A DNA stretch of 64,000 nt from Aurelia coerulea (GCA_039566865.1 CM076952.1:10932501-10996500), one strand, 5' to 3'. Counted from the stretch's first letter, positions 1-11,250 are shown. Numbers and translations are program-made. The notes: generated by a model not told the origin, from the letters alone.

Positions 1-92
1 TCCAAATATGGTTGCTGCAGAACTAATATAGTGCTATAAAAGAATTAACTAGCAGAACTAAACTTTTTAAGTACGATGAGTGCAAAACTGTT

Positions 93-108
93 TATAATAT
101 AAATTATA
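93..108. other. 6-bp inverted repeat TATAAT-ataa-ATTATA
   Basis: A very AT-rich dyad lies in the centre of the monomer, perfect in classes B, C, E and F and with one mismatch in class A (ATTGTA). It resembles a TATA box, but base composition alone explains that. It lies inside the 19 bp that is inverted in class G, so it may mark a site prone to cruciform formation and breakage. Confidence 0.75.
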
Positions 109-114
109 GCTACT

Positions 115-142
115 AAAGTGCGTTAATCCACACTTTTTGTGT
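115..142. other. Nested dyads AAAGTG...CACTTT and ACAC-ttttt-GTGT
   Basis: AAAGTG at 115-120 pairs with CACTTT at 131-136 across a 10-base spacer. ACAC at 130-133 pairs with GTGT at 139-142 across five T. The two stems compete for the same bases. Class A copies read AAAGCG and TTCACATTTTTT, which disrupts both. Confidence 0.72.
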
Positions 143-174
143 TTATATTTTGTTTTCTTTTAGAAATTAAACAC

Positions 175-187
175 TTAATTAATCGAT
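175..187. other. TTAATTAA-tcgat block (PacI- and ClaI-type sites) in each monomer
   Basis: TTAATTAA (175-182) overlaps ATCGAT (182-187). Both are palindromes and are retained in most monomers. Variants are TTAACTTATCGAT, AAATTATCGAT (class E neighbours), TTAGTTAATCGAT, TTCATTAATCGAT and TTTATTAATAGATG. The AT-rich part varies more than the ATCGAT core. Confidence 0.75.
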
Positions 188-260
188 GTTTATTTATGCA
201 GTAAAGCTAAATCAGACTAAAGAAAAAACTAATGTCTATAGTAACTTTTCAAAGAATGGT

Positions 261-270
261 TGCTGCAGCA
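261..270. other. 10-bp perfect palindrome TGCTGCAGCA (PstI-type core) in each monomer
   Basis: TGCTGCAGCA is its own reverse complement and contains CTGCAG. It occurs at this place in almost every monomer of every class. Exceptions break it by single changes: near 3,418, 5,109, 6,348, 7,571, 10,018, 14,631, 34,401, 49,053 and 53,212. A PstI digest should thus release mostly monomers. Conservation across all classes may mean a protein target or simply recent ancestry. Confidence 0.85.
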
Positions 271-283
271 CTAACATAGTGCT
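267..283. other. 7-bp inverted repeat AGCACTA-aca-TAGTGCT
   Basis: The arms AGCACTA and TAGTGCT are exact reverse complements with a 3-base loop. They overlap the TGCTGCAGCA palindrome. Class A and F copies keep a perfect stem; class B has a G in place of the last A of the left arm; class E changes the right arm to TAGTGCC. Classes C and D delete the right arm, so the dyad is present in one group of monomers and absent in the other. Confidence 0.82.
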
Positions 284-506
284 TTAAAAGAAGTAACGGG
301 CAGAACTAAAGTTTTTAGGAACGATGAGTGCAAAACTGTTTATAATATAAATTGTAGCTATTAAAGCGCGTTAATTCACATTTTTTGTGTTTTTATTTTG
401 TTTTCTTTGATAAAATAAACATTTAACTTATCGATGTTTGTTTATGCAGTAAAGCTAAAATGAGACTAAAGAAAATACTAATGTCTATAGTAACTTTTCA
501 AAGAAT

Positions 507-755
507 GGTTGCTGCAGCACTGATATAGTGCTTTAAAAGAAGTAACTGGCAGAACTAAAGTTTTTAAGAACGATGAGTGCAAAACTGTTTATAATGTAAA
601 TTATAGCTACTAAAGTGCGTTAATCCACACTTTTGTGTTTTTAATTTGTTTTCTTTGAGAAAATAAACATTTAATTAATCGATGTTTGTTAATGCAGTAA
701 AGCTAAAATGCGACTAAAGAAATAAACTAATGTCTATAGAAATGTGTCCAACAAT
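507..755 (+). repeat. Representative class B full-length monomer (249 bp)
   Basis: Class B has 'actgatatagtgc', 'ctggcag', 'tttttaagaacg', 'attatagctactaaagtgcg', 'ttaatccacacttttgtg' and 'tttaatttg', usually followed by 'gaggaaataaac' and 'aaaatgcgac'. It normally follows class A and precedes class C. This copy has 'gtttgttaatgcag', a marker shared with 8,243, 15,302 and 35,072 that helps place long-range copies. Confidence 0.88.
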
Positions 756-992
756 AGTTGCTGCAGCACTATAAAAGAAGTAACTGGCAGAACTAAAGTT
801 TTTAAGAACGATGAGAGCAAAACTGTTTATAATATAAATTATAGCTACTAAAGTGCGTTAATCCACACTTTTTGTGTTTATATTTTGTTTTCTTTTAGAA
901 TTTAGACACTTAATTAATCGATGTTTATTTATGCAGTAAAGCTAAATCAGACTAAAGAAAAAACTAATGTCATTAGTAACTTTTCAAAGAAT
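756..992 (+). repeat. Representative class C short monomer (237 bp; 11-bp deletion)
   Basis: Class C begins after 'atgtgtccaacaatagttgc' and reads 'gcagcactataaaagaag', where other classes read 'gcagcactgatatagtgc' followed by tttaaaagaag. The missing 11 bp is the right arm of an inverted repeat. The 'caacaatag' allele is almost always linked to the deletion. Other 237-238 bp copies are at 46,096-46,333, 47,079-47,316 and 49,049-49,286. The deletion lies between short direct repeats (cta), which fits replication slippage, but it is now a fixed class that recurs at set places in the higher-order units. Confidence 0.88.
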
Positions 993-1490
993 GGTTGCTG
1001 CAGCACTAACATAGTGCTTTAAAAGAAGTAACGGGCAGAACTAAAGTTTTTAGGAACGATGAGTGCAAAACTGTTTATAATATAAATTGTAGCTATTAAA
1101 GCGCGTTAATTCACATTTTGTGTGTTTTTATTTTGTTTTCTTTGATAAAATAAACATTTAATTAATCGATGTTTGTTTATGCAGTAAAGCTAAAATGAGA
1201 CTAAAGAAAATACTAATGTCTATAGTAACTTTTCAAAGAATGGTTGCTGCAGCACTAATATAGTGCTATAAAAGAATTAACTGGCAGAACTAAAGTTTTT
1301 AAGAACGATGAGTGCAAAACTCTTTATAATATAAATTATAGCTACTAAAGTGCGTTAATCCACACTTTTGTGTTTTTAATTTGTTTTATTTGAGAAAATA
1401 AACAATTAATTAATCGATGTTTGTTTATGCAGTAAAGCTAAAATGCGACTAAAGAAAAAAACTAATGTCTATAGAAATGTGTCCAACAAT

Positions 1491-1717
1491 GGTTGCTGCA
1501 GCACTATATGGCAGAACTAAAGTTTTTAAGAACGATGAGTGCAAAACTGTTTATAATATAAATTATAGCTACTAAAGTGCGTTAATTCACACTTTTGTGT
1601 TTTTAATTTGTTTTCTTTGAGAAAATAAACATTTAATTAATCGATGTTTGTTTATGCAGTAAAGCTAAAATGCGACTAAAGAAAAAAACTAATGTCTATA
1701 GAAATGTGTCCAACAAT
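1491..1717 (+). repeat. Extra-short monomer (227 bp, 'gcactatatggcag')
   Basis: Beyond the class C 11-bp deletion this copy lacks about 11 more bases: 'cactatatggcagaac' replaces 'cactataaaagaagtaactg' followed by gcagaac. It keeps 'caacaatgg' upstream, unlike most short copies, which have 'caacaatag'. Its only partner in the window is at 4,149. Confidence 0.85.
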
Positions 1718-1811
1718 AGTTGCTGCAGCACTCTAAAAGAAGTTACTGGCAGAACTAAAGTTTTTAAGAACGATGAGTGCAAAACTGTTTATAATAGAAA
1801 TTATAGCTACT

Positions 1812-1827
1812 AAAGTGCGTGCACTTT
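1812..1827. other. Class D near-palindrome AAAGTGC-gt-GCACTTT
   Basis: The class D 6-bp shortening turns the loose dyad of other classes into a 7-bp perfect inverted repeat with a 2-base centre. About 28 copies in the window carry it, always within monomers that lack the AGCACTA/TAGTGCT dyad. Confidence 0.82.
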
Positions 1828-3999
1828 TTGTGTTTATATTTTGTTTTCTTTTAGAAAATAAACACTTAATTAATCGATGTTTATCTATGCAGTAAAGCTA
1901 AAGCAGACTAGAGAAAAAACTAATGTCTATAGTAACTTTTCAAAGAATGGTTGCTGCAGCACTAACATAGTGCTTTAAAAGAAGTAACGGGCAGAACTAA
2001 AGTTTTTAGGAACGATGAGTGCAAAACTGTTTATAATATAAATTGTAGCTATTAAAGCGCGTTAATTCACATTTTTTGTGTTTTTATTTTGTTTTCTTTG
2101 ATAAAATAAACATTTAATTAATCGATGTTTGTTTATGCAGTAAAGCTAAAATTAGACTAAAGAAAATACTAATGTCTATAGTAACTTTTCAAAGAATGGT
2201 TGCTGCAGCACTGATATAGTGCTTTAAAAGAGGTAACTGGCAGAACTAAAGTTTTTAAGAACGATGAGTGCAAAACTGTTTATAATATATATTATAGCTA
2301 CTAAAGTGCGTTAATCCATACTTTTGTGCTTTTAATTTGTTTTCTTTGAGGAAATAAACATTTAATTAATCGATGTTTGTTTATGCAGTAAAGCTAAAAT
2401 GCGACTAAAGAAAAAAACTAATGTCTATAGAAATGTGTCCAACAATAGTTGCTGCAGCACTATAAAAGAAGTAACTGGCAGAACTAAAGTTTTTAAGAAC
2501 GATGAGTGCAAAACTGTTTATAATATAAATTATAGCTACTAAAGTGCGTTAATCCACACTTTTTGTGTTTATATTTTGTTTTCTTTTAGAAATTAGACAC
2601 TTAATTAATCGATGTTTATTTATGCAGTAAAGCTAAAGCAGACTAAAGAAAAAACTAATGTCAATAGTAACTTTTCAAAGAATGGTTGCTGCAGCACTAA
2701 CATAGTGCTTTAAAAGAAGTAACGGGCAGAACTAAAGTTTTTAGGAACGATGAGTGCAAAACTGTTTATAATATAAATTGTAGCTATTAAAGCGCGTTAA
2801 TTCACATTTTGTGTGTTTTTATTTTGTTTTCTTTGATAAAATAAACATTTAATTAATCGATGTTTGTTTATGCAGTAAAGCTAAAATGAGACTAAAGAAA
2901 ATACTAATGTCTATAAAAATGTGTCCAACAATAGTTGCTGCAGCACTATAAAAGAAGTAACTGGCAGAACTAAAGTTTTTAAGAACGATGAGTGCAAAAC
3001 TGTTTATAATATAAATTATAGCTACTAAAGTGCGTGCACTTTTTGTGTTTATATTTTGTTTTCTTTTAGAAAATAAACAATTAATTAATCGATTTTTATT
3101 TATGCAGTAAAGCTAAATCAGACTAAAGAAAAAACTAATGTCTATAGTAACTTTTCAAAGAATGGTTGCTGCAGCACTAACATATTGCTTTAAAAGAAGT
3201 AACGGGCAGAACTAAAGTTTTTAGGAACGATGAGTGCAAAACTGTTTATAATATAGATTGTAGCTTTTAAAGCGCGTTAATTCACATTTTTTGTGTTTTT
3301 ATTTTGTTTTCTTTGATAAAATAAACATTTAATTAATCGATGTTTGTTTATGCAGTAAAGCTAAAATGAGACTAAAGAAAATACTAATGTCTATAGTAAC
3401 TTTTCAAAGAATGGTTGCTGGAGCACTGATATAGTGCTTTAAAAGAAGTAACTGGCAGAACTAAAGTTTTTAAGAACGATGAGTGCAAAACTGTTTATAA
3501 TATAAATTATATCTACTAAAGTGCGTTAATCCACACTTTTGTGTTTTTAATTTGTTTTCTTTGAGGAAATAAACATTTAATTAATCGATGTTTGTTTATG
3601 CAGTAAAGCTAAAATGCGACTAAAGAAAAAAACTAATGTCTATAGAAATGTGTCCAACAATAGTTGCTGCAGCACTATAAAAGAAGTAACTGGCAGAACT
3701 AAAGTTTTTAAGAACGATGAGTGCAAAACTGTTTATAATATAAATTATCGCTACTAAAGTGCGTTAATCCACACTTTTTGTGTTTATATATTTTTTTTCT
3801 TTTAGAAAATAAACACTTAATTAATCGATTTTTATTTATGCAGTAAAGCTAAATCAGACTAAAGAAAAAACTAATGTCTATAGTAACTTTTCAAAGAATG
3901 GTTGCTGCAGCACTAACATAGTCCTTTAAAAGAAGTAACGGGCAGAACTAAAGTTTTTAGGAACGATGAGTGCAAAACTGTTTATAATATAAATTATAG

Positions 4000-5110
4000 C
4001 TACTAAAGTGCGTTAATTCACACTTTTGTGTTTTTAATTTGTTTTCTTTGAGAAAATAAACATTTAATTAATCGATGTTTGTTAATGCAGTAAAGCTAAA
4101 ATGCGACTAAAGAAAAAAACTAATGTCTATAGAAATGTGTCCAACAATAGTTGCTGCAGCACTATATGGCAGAACTAAAGTTTTTAAGAACGATGAGTGC
4201 AAAACTGTTTATAATATAAATTATAGCTACTAAAGTGCGTTAATTCACACTTTTGTGTTTTTGATTTGTTTTCTTTGAGAAAATAAACATTTAATTAATC
4301 GATGTTTGTTTATGCAGTAAAGCTAAAATGCGACTAAAGAAAAAAACTAATGTCTATAGAAATGTGTCCAACAATAGTTGCTGCAGCACTCTAAAAGAAG
4401 TTACTGGCAGAACTAAAGTTTTAAGAACGATGAGTGCAAAACTGTTTATAATAGAAATTATAGCTACTAGAGTGCGTGCACTTTTTGTGTTTATATTTTG
4501 TTTTCTTTTAGAAAATAAACACTTAATTAATCGATTTTTATTTATGCAGTAAAGCTAAATCAGACTAAAGAAAAAACTAATGTCTATAGTAACTTTTCAA
4601 AGAATGGTTGCTGCAGCACTAACATAGTGCTTTAAAAGAAGTAACGGGCAGAACTAAAGTTTTTAGGAACGATGAGTGCAAAACTATTATAATATAAATT
4701 GTAGCTATTAAAGCGCGTTAATTCACATTTTTTGTGTTTTTATTTTGTTTTCTTTGATAAAATAAACATTTAATTAATCGATGTTTGTTTATGCAGTAAA
4801 GCTAAAATGAGACTAAAGAAAATACTAATGTCTATAGTAACTTTTCAAAGAATGGTTGCTGCAGCACTGATATAGTGTGTTAAAAGAAGTAACTGGCAGA
4901 ACTAAAGTTTTTAAGAACGATGAGTGCAAAACTGTTTATAATATAAGTTATAGCTACTAAAGTGCGTTAATCCACACTTTTGTGTTTTTAATTTGTTTTC
5001 TTTGAGGAAATAAACATTTAATTAATCGATGTTTGTTTATGCAGTAAAGCTAAAATGCGACTAAAGAAAAAAACTAATGTCTATAGAAATGTGTCCAACA
5101 ATAGTTGCTG
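4000..5110 (+). repeat. Second copy of the 1.34-2.45 kb block
   Basis: It is collinear with 1,340-2,450. A missing T in 'aaagttttaagaacg' near 4,418 and a missing base in 'aaaactattataat' near 4,682 are private to this copy. The first, with the loss of 'taa' in the class D motif, removes stops and opens the 74-codon chance reading frame at 4,328-4,552. Confidence 0.75.
4149..4375 (+). repeat. Extra-short monomer, second copy (227 bp)
   Basis: It has the same 'gcactatatggcag' junction as the copy at 1,491, 2,658 bp away. It was therefore copied with a block of about 11 monomers rather than deleted independently. Confidence 0.85.
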
Positions 5111-7259
5111 CGGCACTAATATAGTGCCCTAAAAGAAGTAACTGCCAGAACTAAAGTTTTAAAAACGATGAGTGGAAAACTGTTTATAATATAAACTATA
5201 GCTACTAAAGTGCGTTAATCCACATTTTTTGTGTCTTTAATTTGTTTTCCTTGAGAAAATAAGCATTTAATTAATCGATGTTTTTTATGCAGTAAAGCTA
5301 AAATGACACTAAAGAAAAAACAAATGTTTATAGTAATGTTTCCAAATATGGTTGCTGCAGCACTAATATAGTGCTATAAAAGAATTAACTAGCAGAACTA
5401 AAGTTTTTAAGTACGATGAGTGCAAAACTGTTTATAATATAAATTATAGCTACTAAAGTGCGTTAATCCACACTTTTTGTGTTTATATTTTGTTTTCTTT
5501 TAGAAAATAAACACTTAATTTATCGATGTTTATTTATGCAGTGAAGCTAAATCAGACTAAAGAAAAAACTAATGTCTATAGTAACTTTTCAAAGAATGGT
5601 TGCTGCAGAACTGACATAGTGTGTTAAAAGAAGTAACTGGCAGAACTAAAGTTTTTAAGAACGAGGAGTGCAAAACTGTTTATAATATAAATTCTAGCTA
5701 TTAAAGCGCGTTAATTCACATTTTTTGTGTTTTTATTTTGTTTTCTTTGATAAAATAAACATTTAATTAATCGATGTTTGTTTATGCAGTAAAGCTAAAA
5801 TGAGACTAAAGAAAATACTAATGTCTATAGTAACTTTTCAAAGAATGGTTGCTGCAGCACTGATATAGTGTGTTAAAAGAAGTAACTGGCAGAACTAAAG
5901 TTTTTAAGAACGATGAGTGCAAAACTGTTTATAATATAAATTATCGCTACTAAAGTGCGTTAATCCACACTTTTTGTGTCTTTAATTTGTTTTCTTTGAG
6001 AAAATAAACATTTAAATTATCGATGTTTGTTTATGCAGTAAAGCTTAATTGAGACTAAAGAAAAAACTAATGTCTAAAGTAATGTGTCCAAGAATGGTTG
6101 CTGCAGCACTAATATAGTGCCCTAAAAGAAGTAACTGCCAGAACTAAAGTTTTAAAAACGATGAGTGGAAAACTGTTTATAATATAAATTATAGCTACTA
6201 AAGTGCGTTAATCCACACTTTTTGTGTCTTTAATTTGTTTTCTTTGAGAAAATAAACATTTAATTAATCGATGTTTTTTTATGCAGTAAAGCTAAAATGA
6301 CACTAAAGAAAAAACAAATGTTTATAGTAATGTTTCCAAATATGGTTGCTTCAGCACTAAGATAGTGCTATAAAAGAATTAACTAGCAGAACTAAAGTTT
6401 TTAAGTACGATGAGTGCAAAACTGTTTATAATATAAATTATAGCAACTAAAGTGCGTTAATCCACACTTTTTGTTTTTATATTTTGTTTTCTTTTAGAAA
6501 ATAAACACTTAATTAATCGATGTTTGTTTATGCAGTAAAGCTAAAATGAGACTAAAGAAAATACTAATGTCTATAGTAACTTTTCAAAGAATGGTTGCTG
6601 CAGCACTGATATAGTGCTTTAAAAGAAGTAACTGGCAGAACTAAAGTTTTTAAGAACGATGAGTGCAAAACTGTTTATAATATAAATTATAGCTACTAAA
6701 GTGCGTTAATCCACACTTTTGTGTTTTTAATTTGTTTTCTTTGAGAAAATAAACATTTAATTAATCGATGTTTGTTTATGCAGTAAAGCTAAAATGCGAC
6801 TAAAGAAAAAAACTAATGTCTATAGAAATGTGTCCAATAATAGTTGCTGCAGCACTATAAAAGAAGTAACTGGCAGAACTAAAGTTTTTAAGAACGATGA
6901 GTGCAAAACTGTTTATAATATAAATTATAGCTACTAAAGTGCGTTAATCCACACTTTTTGTGTTTATATTTTGTTTTCTTTTAGAAAATAAACACTTAAT
7001 TTATCGATGTTTATTTATGCAGTGAAGCTAAATCAGACTAAAGAAAAAACTAATGTCTATAGTAACTTTTCAAAGAATGGTTGCTGCAGCACTAACATAG
7101 TGCTTTAAAAGAAGTAACGGGCAGAACTAAAGTTTTTAGGAACGATGAGTGCAAAACTGTTTATAATATAAATTGTAGCTATTAAAGCGCGTTAATTCAC
7201 ATTTTTTGTGTTTTTATTTTGTTTTCTTTGATAAAATAAACATTTAATTAATCGATGTT

Positions 7260-10200
7260 TGTTTATGCAGTAAAGCTAAAATGCGACTAAAGAAAAAAAC
7301 TAATGTCTATAGAAATGTGTCCAACAATAGTTGCTGCAGAACTATAAAAGAACTAACTGGCAGAACTAAAGTTTTTAAGAACGATGAGAGCAAAACTGTT
7401 TATAATATAAATTTTCGCTACTAAAGTGTGTTAATCCACACTTTTTGTGTCTTTAATTTGTTTTCTTTGAGAAAATAAACATTTAATTAATCGATGTTTT
7501 TTTATGCAGTAAAGCTAAAATGACACTAAAGAAAAAACAAATGTTTATAGTAATGTTTCCAAATATGGTTGCTACAGAACTAATATAGTGCTATAAAAGA
7601 ATTAACTAGCAGAACTAAAGTTTTTAAGTACGATGAGTGCAAAACTGTTTATAATATAAATTATCGCTACTAAAGTGCGTTAATCCACACTTTTTGTGTT
7701 TATATTTTGTTTTCTTTTAGAAATTAAACACTTAATTAATCGATGTTTATTTATGCAGTAAAGCTAAATCAGACTAAAGAAAAAACTAATGTCTATAGTT
7801 ACTTTTCAAAGAATGGTCGCTGCAGCACTAACATAGTGCTTTAAAAGAAGTAACGGGCAGAACTAAAGTTTTTAGGAACGATGAGTGCAAAACTGTTTAT
7901 AATATAAATTGTAGCTATTAAAGCGCGTTAATTCACATTTTTTGTGTTTTTATTTTGTTTTCTTTGATAAAATAAACATTTAACTTATCGATGTTTGTTT
8001 ATGCAGTAAAGCTAAAATGAGACTAAAGAAAATACTAATGTCTATAGTAACTTTTCAAAGAATGGTTGCTGCAGCACTGATATATTGCTTTAAAAGAAGT
8101 AACTGGCAGAACTAAAGTTTTTAAGAACGATGAGTGCAAAACTGTTTATAATATAAATTATCGCTACTAAAGTGCGTTAATCCACACTTTTGTGTTTTTA
8201 ATTTGTTTTCTTTGAGAAAATAAACATTTAATTAATCGATATTTGTTAATGCAGTAAAGCTAAAATGCGACTAAAGAAATAAACTAATGTCTATAGAAAT
8301 GTGTCCAACAATAGTTGCTGCAGCACTATAAAAGAAGTAACTGGCAGAACTAAAGTTTTTAAGTACGATGAGAGCAAAACTGTTTATAATATAAATTATA
8401 GCTACTAAAGTGCGTTAATCCACACTTTTTGTGTTTATATTTTGTTTTCTTTTAGAAATTAGACACTTAATTAATCGATGTTTATTTATGCAGTAAAGCT
8501 AAATCAGACTAAAGAAAAAACTAATGTCAATAGTAACTTTTCAAAGAATGGTTGCTGCAGCACTAACATAGTGCTTTAAAAGAAGTAACGGGCAGAACTA
8601 AAGTTTTTAGGAACGATGAGTGCAAAACTGTTTATAATATAAATTGTAGCTATTAAAGCGCGTTAATTCACATTTTGTGTGTTTTTATTTTGTTTTCTTT
8701 GATAAAATAAGCATTTAATTAATCGATGTTTGTTTATGCAGTAAAGCTAAAATGAGACTGTAGAAAATACTAATGTCTATAAAAATGTGTCCAACAATAG
8801 TTGCTGCAGCACTATAAAAGAAGTAACTGGCAGAACTAAAGTTTTTAAGAACGATGAGTGCAAAACTGTTTATAATAGAAATTATAGCTACTAAAGTGCG
8901 TGCACTTTTTGTGTTTATATTTTGTTTTCTTTTAGAAAATAAACACTTAATTAATCGAATTTTATTTATGCAGTAAAGCTAAATCAGACTAAAGAAAAAA
9001 CTAATGTCTATAGTAACTTTTCAAAGAATGGTTGCTGCAGCACTAACATAGTGCTTTAAAAGAAGTAACGGGCAGAACTAAAGTTTTTAAGAACGATGAG
9101 TGCAAAACTGTTTATAATATAAATTATAGCTACTAAAGTGCGTTAATCCACACTTTTGTGTTTTTAATTTGTTTTCATTGAGGAAATAAACATTTAATTA
9201 ATCGATGTTTGTTTATGCAGTAAAGCTAAAATGCGACTAAAGAAAAAAACTAATGTCTATAGAAATGTGTCCAACAATAGTTGCTGCAGCACTATAAAAG
9301 AAGTAACTGGCAGAACTAAAGTTTTTAAGAACGATGAGTGCAAAACTGTTTATAATATAAATTATAGCTACTAAAGTGCGTTAATCCACACTTTTTGTGT
9401 TTATATATTTTTTTTCTTTTAGAAAATAAACACTTAATTAATCGATTTTTATTTATGCAGTAAAGCTAAATCAGACTAAAGAAAAAACTAATGTCTATAG
9501 TAACTTTTCAAAGAATGGTTGCTGCAGCACTAACATAGTCCTTTAAAAGAAGTAACGGGCAGAACTAAAGTTTTTAGGAACGATGAGTGCAAAACTGTTT
9601 ATAATACAAATTGTAGCTATTAAAGCGCGTTAATTCACATTTTTTGTGTTTTTATTTTGTTTTCTTTGATGAAATAAAAATTTTATTAATCGATGTTTGT
9701 TTATGCAGTAAAGCTAAAATGAGACTAAAGAAAATACTAATGTCTATAGTAACTTTTCAAAGAATGGTTGCTGCAGCACTGATATAGTGCTTTAAAAGAA
9801 GTAACTGGCAGAACTAAAGTTTTTAAGAACGATGAGTGCAAAACTGTTTATAATATAAATTATAGCTACTAAAGTGCGTTAATTCACACTTTTGTGTTTT
9901 TAATTTGTTTTCTTTGAGAAAATAAACATTTAATTAATCGATGTTTGTTTATGCAGTAAAGCTAAAATGCGACTAAAGAAAAAAACTAATGTCTATAGAA
10001 ATGTGTCCAACAATAGTTGCTGCAATACTCTAAAAGAAGTTACTGGCAGAACTAAAGTTTTTAAGAACGATGAGTGCAAAACTGTTTATAATAGAAATTA
10101 TAGCTACTAAAGTGCGTGCACTTTTTGTGTTTATATTTTGTTTTCTTTTAGAAAATAAACACTTAATTAATCGATTTTTATTTATGCAGTAAAGCTAAAT

Positions 10201-11250
10201 CAGACTAAAGAAAAAACTAATGTCTATAGTAACTTTTCAAAGAATGGTTGCTGCAGCACTAACATAGTGCTTTAAAAGAAGTAACGGGCAGAACTAAAGT
10301 TTTTAGGAACGATGAGTGCAAAACTGTTTATAATATAAATTGTAGCTATTAAAGCGCGTTAATTCACATTTTTTGTGTTTTTATTTTGTTTTCTTTGATA
10401 AAATAAACATTTAATTAATCGATGTTTGTTTATGCAGTAAAGCTAAAATTAGACTAAAGAAAATACTAATGTCTATAGTAACTTTTCAAAGAATGGTTGC
10501 TGCAGCACTGATATAGTGCTTTAAAAGAAGTAACTGGCAGAACTAAAGTTTTTAAGAACGATGAGTGCAAAACTGTTTATAATATAAATTGTAGCTATTA
10601 AAGCGCGTTAATTCACATTTTTTGTGTTTTTATTTTGTTTTCTTTGATAAAATAAACATTTAATTAATCGATGTTTGTTTATGCAGTAAAGCTAAAATGA
10701 GACTAAAGAAAATACTAATGTCTATAAAAATGTGTCCAACAATAGTTGCTGCAGCACTATAAAAGAAGTAACTGCCAGAACTAAAGTTTTTAAGAACGAT
10801 GAGTGCAAAACTGTTTATAATAGAAATTATAGCTACTAAAGTGCGTTAATTCACACTTTTGTGTTTTTAATTTGTTTTCTTTTAGAAAATAAACACTTAA
10901 TTAATCGATTTTTATTTATGCAGTAAAGCTAAATCAGACTAAAGAAAAAACTAATGTCTATAGTAACTTTTCAAAGAATGGTTGCTGCAGCACTAACATA
11001 GTGTTTTAAAAGAAGTAACGGGCAGAACTAAAGTTTTTAGGAACGATGAGTGCAAAACTGTTTATAATATAAATTGTAGCTATTAAAGCGCGTTAATTCA
11101 CATTTTTTGTGTTTTTATTTTGTTTTCTTTGATAAAATAAACATTTAATTAATCGATGTTTGTTTATGCAGTAAAGCTAAAATTAGACTAAAGAAAATAC
11201 TAATGTCTATAGTAACTTTTCAAAGAATGGTTGCTGCAGCACTGATATAG
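7260..11250 (+). repeat. Q block, copy 1 (~4.0 kb)
   Basis: Its first marker, 'attttcgctactaaagtgtg' at 7,411, recurs at 14,471 (offset 7,060) and 34,240 (offset 26,829). Further shared markers are 'gctacagaac', 'tttaacttatcg', 'gatatttgttaatgcag' and 'ttatatatttttttt'. Left of 7,260 the match to the other copies stops. The region is purely satellite. Confidence 0.8.

Larger units (their letters stand above)
258..506 (+). repeat. Representative class A full-length monomer (249 bp)
   Basis: This copy defines the A class: 'acttttcaaagaat' just upstream, 'actaacatagtgc' after the PstI-type site, 'acgggcag', 'tttttaggaacg', 'attgtagctattaaagcgcg', 'ttcacatttttt' and 'gataaaataaac'. These variants travel together in dozens of copies. 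The GCGCG motif makes this the most CpG-dense class. The copy at 258 carries 'tttaacttatcg' in place of the usual 'tttaattaatcg', a marker shared with copies near 7,978, 15,041, 34,811, 60,173, 62,619 and 63,851. The phase of the monomer is arbitrary; I start at the gg before ttgctgcag. Confidence 0.9.
1340..2450 (+). repeat. Block repeated at 4.0-5.1 kb (offset ~2,657)
   Basis: Rare markers recur in the same order: 'gcactatatgg' at 1,499 and 4,159, and 'ctctaaaagaagttactgg' at 1,731 and 4,389. The offset is 2,658, falling to about 2,656 through small indels. On the right it breaks where 'gcagcactataaaag' meets 'gcggcactaatatagtgccc'. Confidence 0.75.
1..7260 (+). repeat. Left mosaic zone of the array
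   Basis: Monomers of classes A, B, C, D, E and F are mixed here, with more single-copy variants than further right (for example 'gttgctggagc' at 3,415 and 'gctgcggcac' at 5,107). Bases 1-1,222 match 7,558-8,779 at an offset of 7,557. About 1,340-2,450 matches 4,000-5,110 at about 2,657. The E/F pair at 5,116-5,340 recurs near 6,113-6,335, about 4 monomers on. No genes or RNA genes are visible. The collinearity with 7.26-11.25 kb is broken, consistent with an older or more shuffled part of the array. Confidence 0.75.

Noticed and set aside
85..110. TATA-box-like promoter (TATAATATAAAT) in every monomer
   Set aside because: In DNA of about 72% AT such strings are expected, and no reading frame or RNA gene follows. 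Satellite transcription is possible, but nothing here identifies a start site.
145..165. 3' splice-site-like tract 'ttgttttcttttag' in class D, E and F monomers
   Set aside because: It resembles a pyrimidine tract plus AG, but no exon or donor site with coding potential accompanies it, and other classes read 'ctttgag' or 'ctttgat' at the same place.
150..175. AATAAA polyadenylation signal in each monomer
   Set aside because: The motif 'aaaataaac' recurs with the repeat and is not linked to any gene; base composition is enough to explain it.
267..290. Rho-independent terminator or small RNA hairpin
   Set aside because: The 7-bp stem is followed by 'ttaaaag' rather than a T run, is missing in whole monomer classes, and the array is eukaryotic-type satellite.
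285..301. CENP-B box
   Set aside because: The only CGGG in the monomer ('gtaacgggcag') was compared with the pattern nTTCGnnnnAnnCGGGn. The upstream TTCG and the central A are absent, so it does not fit.
4328..4552. 74-codon reading frame on the plus strand
   Set aside because: It lies wholly within two satellite monomers. It is open only because this copy lost a T in 'aaagttttaagaacg' and has the class D 'gtgcgtgcac' form without the usual TAA. Other copies of the same block carry stops, and its product is the translation of repeat sequence, so it is not a gene.
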